A stretch of 17,651 nucleotides of DNA from CAZZCS01 sp964652645 (GTDB lineage Bacteria; Cloacimonadota; Cloacimonadia; Cloacimonadales; Cloacimonadaceae). The DNA is taken from assembly GCA_964652645.1 (NCBI GenBank), contig CAZZCS010000047.1, forward strand, positions 1 to 17,651, given 5' to 3'. Positions 16,780 through 17,651 of the stretch are shown one piece after another; the first letter of the stretch is position 1, and each line of letters opens with the position of its first letter. The position numbers were made by a program, and so were the translations under genes. A model generated the notes under the pieces. It had not been told where the DNA came from. It did not search any database and saw only the letters and a list, made by a program, of their open reading frames with translations.

Positions 16780-16804
16780 TTTGACAAAATGTTGCCTTGT
16801 CAAA
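16780..16804 (+). promoter_or_regulatory. 8-bp inverted repeat between tamB and the pilin-like gene
   Basis: TTTGACAA (16780-16787) and TTGTCAAA (16797-16804) are perfect inverted copies separated by 9 bases. The left arm contains a perfect -35 hexamer (TTGACA 16781-16786), and the right arm contains TTGTCA. The -10 positions are weak (AAACAT 17 bases after the first; GATAAG 15 bases after the second). This could be an operator over a promoter, or a weak end-of-operon hairpin 18 bases after the tamB stop. Confidence 0.45.
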
Positions 16805-16830
16805 AACATGAAATAAAGATAAGTATCCAT

Positions 16831-16836
16831 GGGAGG
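16831..16836 (+). promoter_or_regulatory. Ribosome binding site fixing the pilin-like start
   Basis: GGGAGG ends 4 bases before ATG 16841. An earlier in-frame ATG at 16829 overlaps this motif and is therefore unlikely to be the start. Confidence 0.75.
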
Positions 16837-16840
16837 AAAC

Positions 16841-17329
16841 ATGGCGGAGATAAAGAAAGACGATCAAAAAAAAGGACAAAACAAAGGAGAGAAGACTACG
16901 GCTCCCACCAAGAAAGTCACGCTGATTGAAATGATAATGATCATGATGCTGGTTGGTTTGGTCTTTGTTTTTGTCTTTCCCTTCCAGCAAATGAAGGTTG
17001 ATCAGAAACAAGAAGCCATTGCCAGACAGAAGTTTGAAGCGATATTGCCTACTTTTGAACTGATTGTAGAGGCCGCAGAACAATACAAGAAGAATGACGA
17101 ATTTGCAGCTTACCCCATTCTCTTGGACGAGCTAAACCTGAGCGACATCAATACAGAATTCTTCCGTTTTGATTATACAGACGAAGGCCCCACAATCATC
17201 GCCATTAGCACAGAAGCTTTTCGTGCAGCCGAGGTCAAAGTAAAATATAATATGGCTACCAAGAGCTACTCTATCGAAGACGCAGATTCAAAGGTCGTGC
17301 CTACCGTCAAAGAAGACTGGCTACCCTAA
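16841..17329 (+). CDS. Pilin/pseudopilin-like single-pass membrane protein
   Basis: A 162-residue protein with a Lys-rich cytoplasmic head (residues 1-25), one hydrophobic helix starting TLIEMIMIMMLVGL (27-40), and an extracytoplasmic part of about 110 residues. V-TLIE followed by a long hydrophobic helix is the N-terminus of type IV pilins and pseudopilins, with Glu30 at the +5 position. However, the residue at -1 is Lys25, not the Gly that prepilin peptidase normally needs, and the leader is long. The region after the helix (QKQEAIARQKFEAILPTFELIVEAAEQYKK) continues as a predicted amphipathic helix, as in pilin alpha1. The protein ends EDWLP. It may be a non-cleaved member or a lineage-specific anchor. 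It is transcribed alone, between an inverted repeat and its own terminator. Confidence 0.65.
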   Translation: MAEIKKDDQKKGQNKGEKTTAPTKKVTLIEMIMIMMLVGLVFVFVFPFQQMKVDQKQEAIARQKFEAILPTFELIVEAAEQYKKNDEFAAYPILLDELNLSDINTEFFRFDYTDEGPTIIAISTEAFRAAEVKVKYNMATKSYSIEDADSKVVPTVKEDWLP

Positions 17330-17352
17330 GAAAACAGCTTTACACGTCTATC

Positions 17353-17391
17353 AAACTCCGGATCTAGAGCAGGTTCGGAGTTTTTTGTTTT
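17353..17391 (+). terminator. Intrinsic terminator after the pilin-like gene
   Basis: AAACTCCGGATCT (17353-17365) pairs with AGGTTCGGAGTTT (17371-17383): 13 bp with two G-U pairs and a 5-base loop (AGAGC). It is followed by a T-rich tail to 17391. It begins 23 bases after the stop codon and is the clearest rho-independent terminator in the window. Confidence 0.9.
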
Positions 17392-17423
17392 GAGTGAAAA
17401 GTTATATGAGCTGCGCAATTCAA

Positions 17424-17451
17424 TTGAGAATTGAGAATTGAGAATGGAGAA
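17424..17451 (+). repeat. Four tandem copies of a 7-base unit (TTGAGAA)
   Basis: TTGAGAA occurs at 17424-17430, 17431-17437 and 17438-17444, followed by one variant copy TGGAGAA (17445-17451). A direct repeat GCTGCGC lies on each side (17410-17416 and 17455-17461). It is too short and too simple for CRISPR; it looks like a slippage-prone microsatellite or a repeat element. Confidence 0.8.
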
Positions 17452-17461
17452 TTGGCTGCGC

Positions 17462-17651
17462 GCTATCGATAACCCCGTATCTATCAATACGCTTAGTAGG
17501 GGCTTGGGGTCCCCGGGGCTGAACTAGTGAAGACCTGGGGTGTTCAGATGTGGCTCGCCCGATAAAGAGGTGCGGGCCCTGCAGATGAGCGCAGCGAGCC
17601 CCAGCGGGGCGACAGCCCCCGCGACGAAGTCGTGGGTGGCATAGGCGGGGG
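17462..17651. repeat. GC-rich block of inverted repeats, cut by the window edge
   Basis: Several perfect or near-perfect stems lie close together: CGTAT/ATACG around 17475-17492; GGGGTCCCC near 17507; CTGAAC (17519-17524) with GTTCAG (17542-17547); GCCCG (17557-17561) with CGGGC (17573-17577); GCCCC (17598-17602) with GGGGC (17606-17610); and CCCGCGAC (17618-17625) with GTCGTGGG (17629-17636, one G-U). This could be a structured RNA, a REP/BIME-like intergenic repeat, or a non-autonomous mobile element. The low complexity of GAGCCCCAGCGGGGC suggests a family of dispersed repeats, which only a genome-wide search could show. Confidence 0.5.

Larger units (their letters stand above)
17392..17651. 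other. Right-edge non-coding stretch
   Basis: No open frame with a Shine-Dalgarno sequence or recognisable protein was found on either strand. The stretch holds a 7-base tandem repeat (17424-17451) bounded by direct GCTGCGC copies, then a GC-rich section full of inverted repeats that continues past the window edge. Base composition changes sharply from the neighbouring genes. Confidence 0.6.

Noticed and set aside
16829..16840. Earlier ATG of the pilin-like gene
   Set aside because: The Shine-Dalgarno sequence for the second ATG overlaps this codon, leaving no ribosome binding site for the first.
17424..17451. CRISPR-like array
   Set aside because: The units are 7 bases and contiguous with no spacers; this is a microsatellite.

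Overview
The window reads as ordinary chromosome of an uncultured, double-membraned anaerobic bacterium. The gene content points to the Fibrobacterota-Chlorobiota-Bacteroidota (FCB) side of the tree, most likely Cloacimonadota: a tricorn protease, a FadL/PorV-like barrel, a single Lol-type permease, TamB, and an archaeal-looking geranylgeranyl reductase. That assignment is inference from gene families, not from a marker gene. No rRNA, tRNA, CRISPR array, insertion sequence or phage gene is visible.

Layout. (1) Bases 163-3375, minus strand: an intact tricorn protease homologue, ending at a 12-bp perfect hairpin (106-135). (2) Bases 3376-3638: a divergent intergenic region with two hairpins. 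(3) Bases 3639-4364, plus: a class I SAM-dependent methyltransferase. (4) Bases 4490-16761, plus: eight tightly packed genes that look like one operon. In order they are TatD metal-dependent hydrolase, outer-membrane beta-barrel protein, RecJ-like DHH nuclease, geranylgeranyl-reductase-family flavoprotein, CTP-dependent polyprenol/diacylglycerol kinase-family membrane protein, DPM1/GtrB-type glycosyltransferase, LolC/E-type permease, LolD ATPase and a 1354-residue TamB. Junctions are 4-base ATGA overlaps, 1-base gaps, one 20-base overlap, or gaps of 9-11 bases with a Shine-Dalgarno sequence. (5) Bases 16841-17329: a separately controlled pilin-like membrane protein with its own terminator. (6) Bases 17392-17651: non-coding, with a 7-base tandem repeat and then a GC-rich stretch dense in inverted repeats that runs off the window edge.

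How the genes may work together. The middle of the operon encodes three enzymes that could act in sequence on isoprenoid lipids: double-bond reduction, CTP-dependent phosphorylation, then glycosyl transfer to a polyprenyl phosphate. The distal genes move lipoproteins (Lol) and probably lipids or barrel proteins (TamB) towards the outer membrane, and the second gene encodes an outer-membrane barrel. The operon therefore has a strong cell-envelope theme, with TatD and RecJ as nucleic-acid passengers. The most unusual part is the reductase-kinase-glycosyltransferase trio: in a bacterium it suggests saturated, dolichol-like or archaeal-like isoprenoid lipids. No substrate can be read from the sequence.
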